Shown here: positions 37,816 through 39,042 of the stretch, one piece after another
How the letters are laid out: the number at the start of each line of letters is the position of its first letter
Numbering within the stretch: position 1 is the first letter of the stretch
Source of the DNA: a virus
Length of the DNA stretch: 39,042 nucleotides
Virus record (IMG/VR): IMGVR_UViG_3300005537_000018
Span: 1 to 39,042 of that record
Reading direction: 5' to 3' (one strand)
Notes under the pieces: generated by a model
Seen by the model: only the letters and a program-made list of their open reading frames with translations
Databases searched by the model: none
What the model was told of the DNA's origin: nothing
Program-made: the position numbers and the translations under genes

Positions 37816-38899
37816 GGTCCGCAAGACCAACCGCAGCGGGCCGGCCGAGTATTGGTACGCCTGGCGCGGCGGCCCATGCATCCTGGCCGAGAGCGCGACC
37901 AACGCGCGGATCCTGGACCTGAAGGTCGCGGCCGCGGCCGAGGCCGCCGGCGCCAGGTACTTCGCCCTGCACGAGGCGCGGAAGGCCGCGCCCAAGGACA
38001 CGATCCTTGGGCTCGCCAAGCAGTGGCGCACCAGTCCGGAGTTCAAGCTGGGCCTATCGGCCCGCACGCAGCGGGACTATGGCCGCGCGCTGGCCACCGT
38101 CGAAGAGGATCTCGGCGACATGCCGGTCCGGGCGCTCAAGGCGGACGGTGCGCGCGCGGTGCTGCTCGCCTGGCGCAACCGCTATGCCGAGACGCCGGCG
38201 ATCGCCGACCAGGTCGCCGGCGCGCTCTCGAAGCTCCTCGCCTGGGCGCGCGACCAAGGCCTCACCTCGGCCGACCCCATGCGCGACTGGCCTTGGATCT
38301 ATCACCCTGACAGGTCGGACATCGTCTGGACCGCGCCCGAACTCGAGGCCGTCTGCGCCAAGGCCGACGCCGGCCTGCAGCTGGCCATCCTGCTCGCCGC
38401 CTATTCTGGCCTTCGCCAGTGCGACCTGGTGCGCCTGACCTGGTCGGCGATCTCACCCACCCACATCGTGCGCCGCACGTCTAAGCGGAAGCGGGTCGTG
38501 CATATCCCCATCACGCCGGCGCTTCGCCGGGTACTGGACGCCTGCAGGGCGGCCGCCGGCGACGTCAGCGACGACGAGCTGCAGCTGCGCCCCGTGCTGA
38601 TGCGCGCCGGCAAGGCCTGGACCCAGTCCAACGTCAACAAGGTCTGGCGCCTCGCCCGGGCTGCGGCCGCGAAGAAGGCGCCGTCGATCGCCGGGAAGCG
38701 CTGGCACGACCTGCGCGGAACCTATGCCACCTCGCTGCACCGCGAAGGGTACGAGGACGACGAGGTCGACCGCATCATGGGCTGGAAGAAGGGCAACTCC
38801 GAACAGACCCGCGCGGCCTATGTCGCCGGCGACGTCGTCGCCCACGCTGCGATCGCCCGCGCGGCCAGGCGTGCCGAGGCCGCCCGCCAGGCCGCCTAG
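37790..38899 (+). CDS. int: Phage integrase (tyrosine recombinase)
   Basis: The 369-residue product has an N-terminal part with beta-strand character ('EYWYAWRGGPCILAE'), a core-binding domain at about 70-165 ('SARTQRDYGRALATVEEDLG') and a catalytic domain. Catalytic residues visible are R209 in 'SGLRQCDL', a basic 'SKRKRVVHIP' containing the probable Lys, H306 and R309 in 'HDLRGTYAT', Trp332 in 'MGWKKGN' in place of the second His, and Y344 in 'AAYVAG'. This is a complete set. The ATG at 37790 precedes the domain; upstream open frame is over the excisionase. It lies directly beside attP, as in most temperate phages. Confidence 0.95.
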   Translation: MAPLHGVHRVRKTNRSGPAEYWYAWRGGPCILAESATNARILDLKVAAAAEAAGARYFALHEARKAAPKDTILGLAKQWRTSPEFKLGLSARTQRDYGRALATVEEDLGDMPVRALKADGARAVLLAWRNRYAETPAIADQVAGALSKLLAWARDQGLTSADPMRDWPWIYHPDRSDIVWTAPELEAVCAKADAGLQLAILLAAYSGLRQCDLVRLTWSAISPTHIVRRTSKRKRVVHIPITPALRRVLDACRAAAGDVSDDELQLRPVLMRAGKAWTQSNVNKVWRLARAAAAKKAPSIAGKRWHDLRGTYATSLHREGYEDDEVDRIMGWKKGNSEQTRAAYVAGDVVAHAAIARAARRAEAARQAA

Positions 38900-38900
38900 C

Positions 38901-38922
38901 GGTTTACACCGCGACAGCTAAG
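38901..38922. other. Right part of attP before the terminal repeat
   Basis: These 22 bp follow the integrase stop codon and carry one GGTTTACA copy (38901-38908), matching those at 32-39 and 163-170. On the circle they are continuous with position 1, so they belong to one arm of the attachment site. Confidence 0.65.
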
Positions 38923-39042
38923 CCGTTGATGTTCCTGAATGCTGATTTCGGCTGGTTTACAGCGAGGCCCTTGAAGGCATTGGCGGTCGGCATTTTAGCA
39001 AACCGTTGCCTTCAGCCACTCGGCCACGTCACCTTGTTGAAA
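38923..39042. repeat. Right copy of the 120-bp terminal direct repeat
   Basis: It is identical to positions 1-120, including the tRNA-Ser(GCU) 5' fragment (38993-39033 on the minus strand) and one TTTACA copy. Removing one copy gives a 38,922-bp circle. Confidence 0.95.

Overview
The window is one complete temperate phage genome of 38,922 bp. The first and last 120 bp are identical and end exactly at the window edges, so the sequence is best read as a circular molecule opened inside the phage attachment site and read 120 bp past its start. Base composition is very G+C rich. Three features point to an alphaproteobacterial host, most likely in the Caulobacterales (Caulobacter, Phenylobacterium or Brevundimonas type): a GapR (DUF2312) homologue, a GcrA homologue, and an attachment site built on a tRNA-Ser(GCU). 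No sheath, tape measure or tail tube genes are visible. P22/SU10-type head genes with T7-like internal virion proteins indicate a podovirus.

Layout. From about 28.5 kb down to 0.3 kb nearly everything is on the minus strand. In transcription order this arm holds a short early block (about 28.5-26.7 kb), a second tyrosine recombinase, small genes, a glycosyltransferase, a DUF3164 protein, small and large terminase, portal, scaffold, SU10-like capsid, adaptor, tail fibre and adhesin genes, a tail hub protein, three large internal virion or tail proteins (one with an S74 chaperone domain, one with a lytic transglycosylase domain), and a lysis block. It ends in a rho-independent terminator at 236-268. 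Two small plus-strand genes (2264-2923) are inserted against this direction and look like morons.

The regulatory region lies at 28.5-31.5 kb. It has two divergent promoter regions, a small XRE repressor candidate facing left, an XRE-like regulator facing right, and a winged-helix protein that may initiate replication. Two stretches in it, 437 and 603 bp, have no convincing gene.

From 31.5 to 38.9 kb a plus-strand early operon of tightly overlapping genes encodes GapR-like and GcrA-like proteins, another XRE regulator, small membrane proteins, an Ala/Val repeat protein, an ASCH-domain protein, an HNH endonuclease, an excisionase-like protein and the integrase. The integrase lies directly beside attP.

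How it fits together. Integrase, excisionase candidate and attP would handle lysogeny at tRNA-Ser(GCU). The XRE proteins would form the switch. The GapR and GcrA homologues could adjust host nucleoid structure and CcrM/GANTC-dependent transcription. No DNA polymerase or helicase is visible, so replication probably uses host enzymes. The most unusual points are the two phage copies of Caulobacter-type global regulators, a second Cre/Xer-like recombinase with a 34-bp lox-like site just upstream, and an attP carrying the 5' half of a tRNA instead of the usual 3' half.
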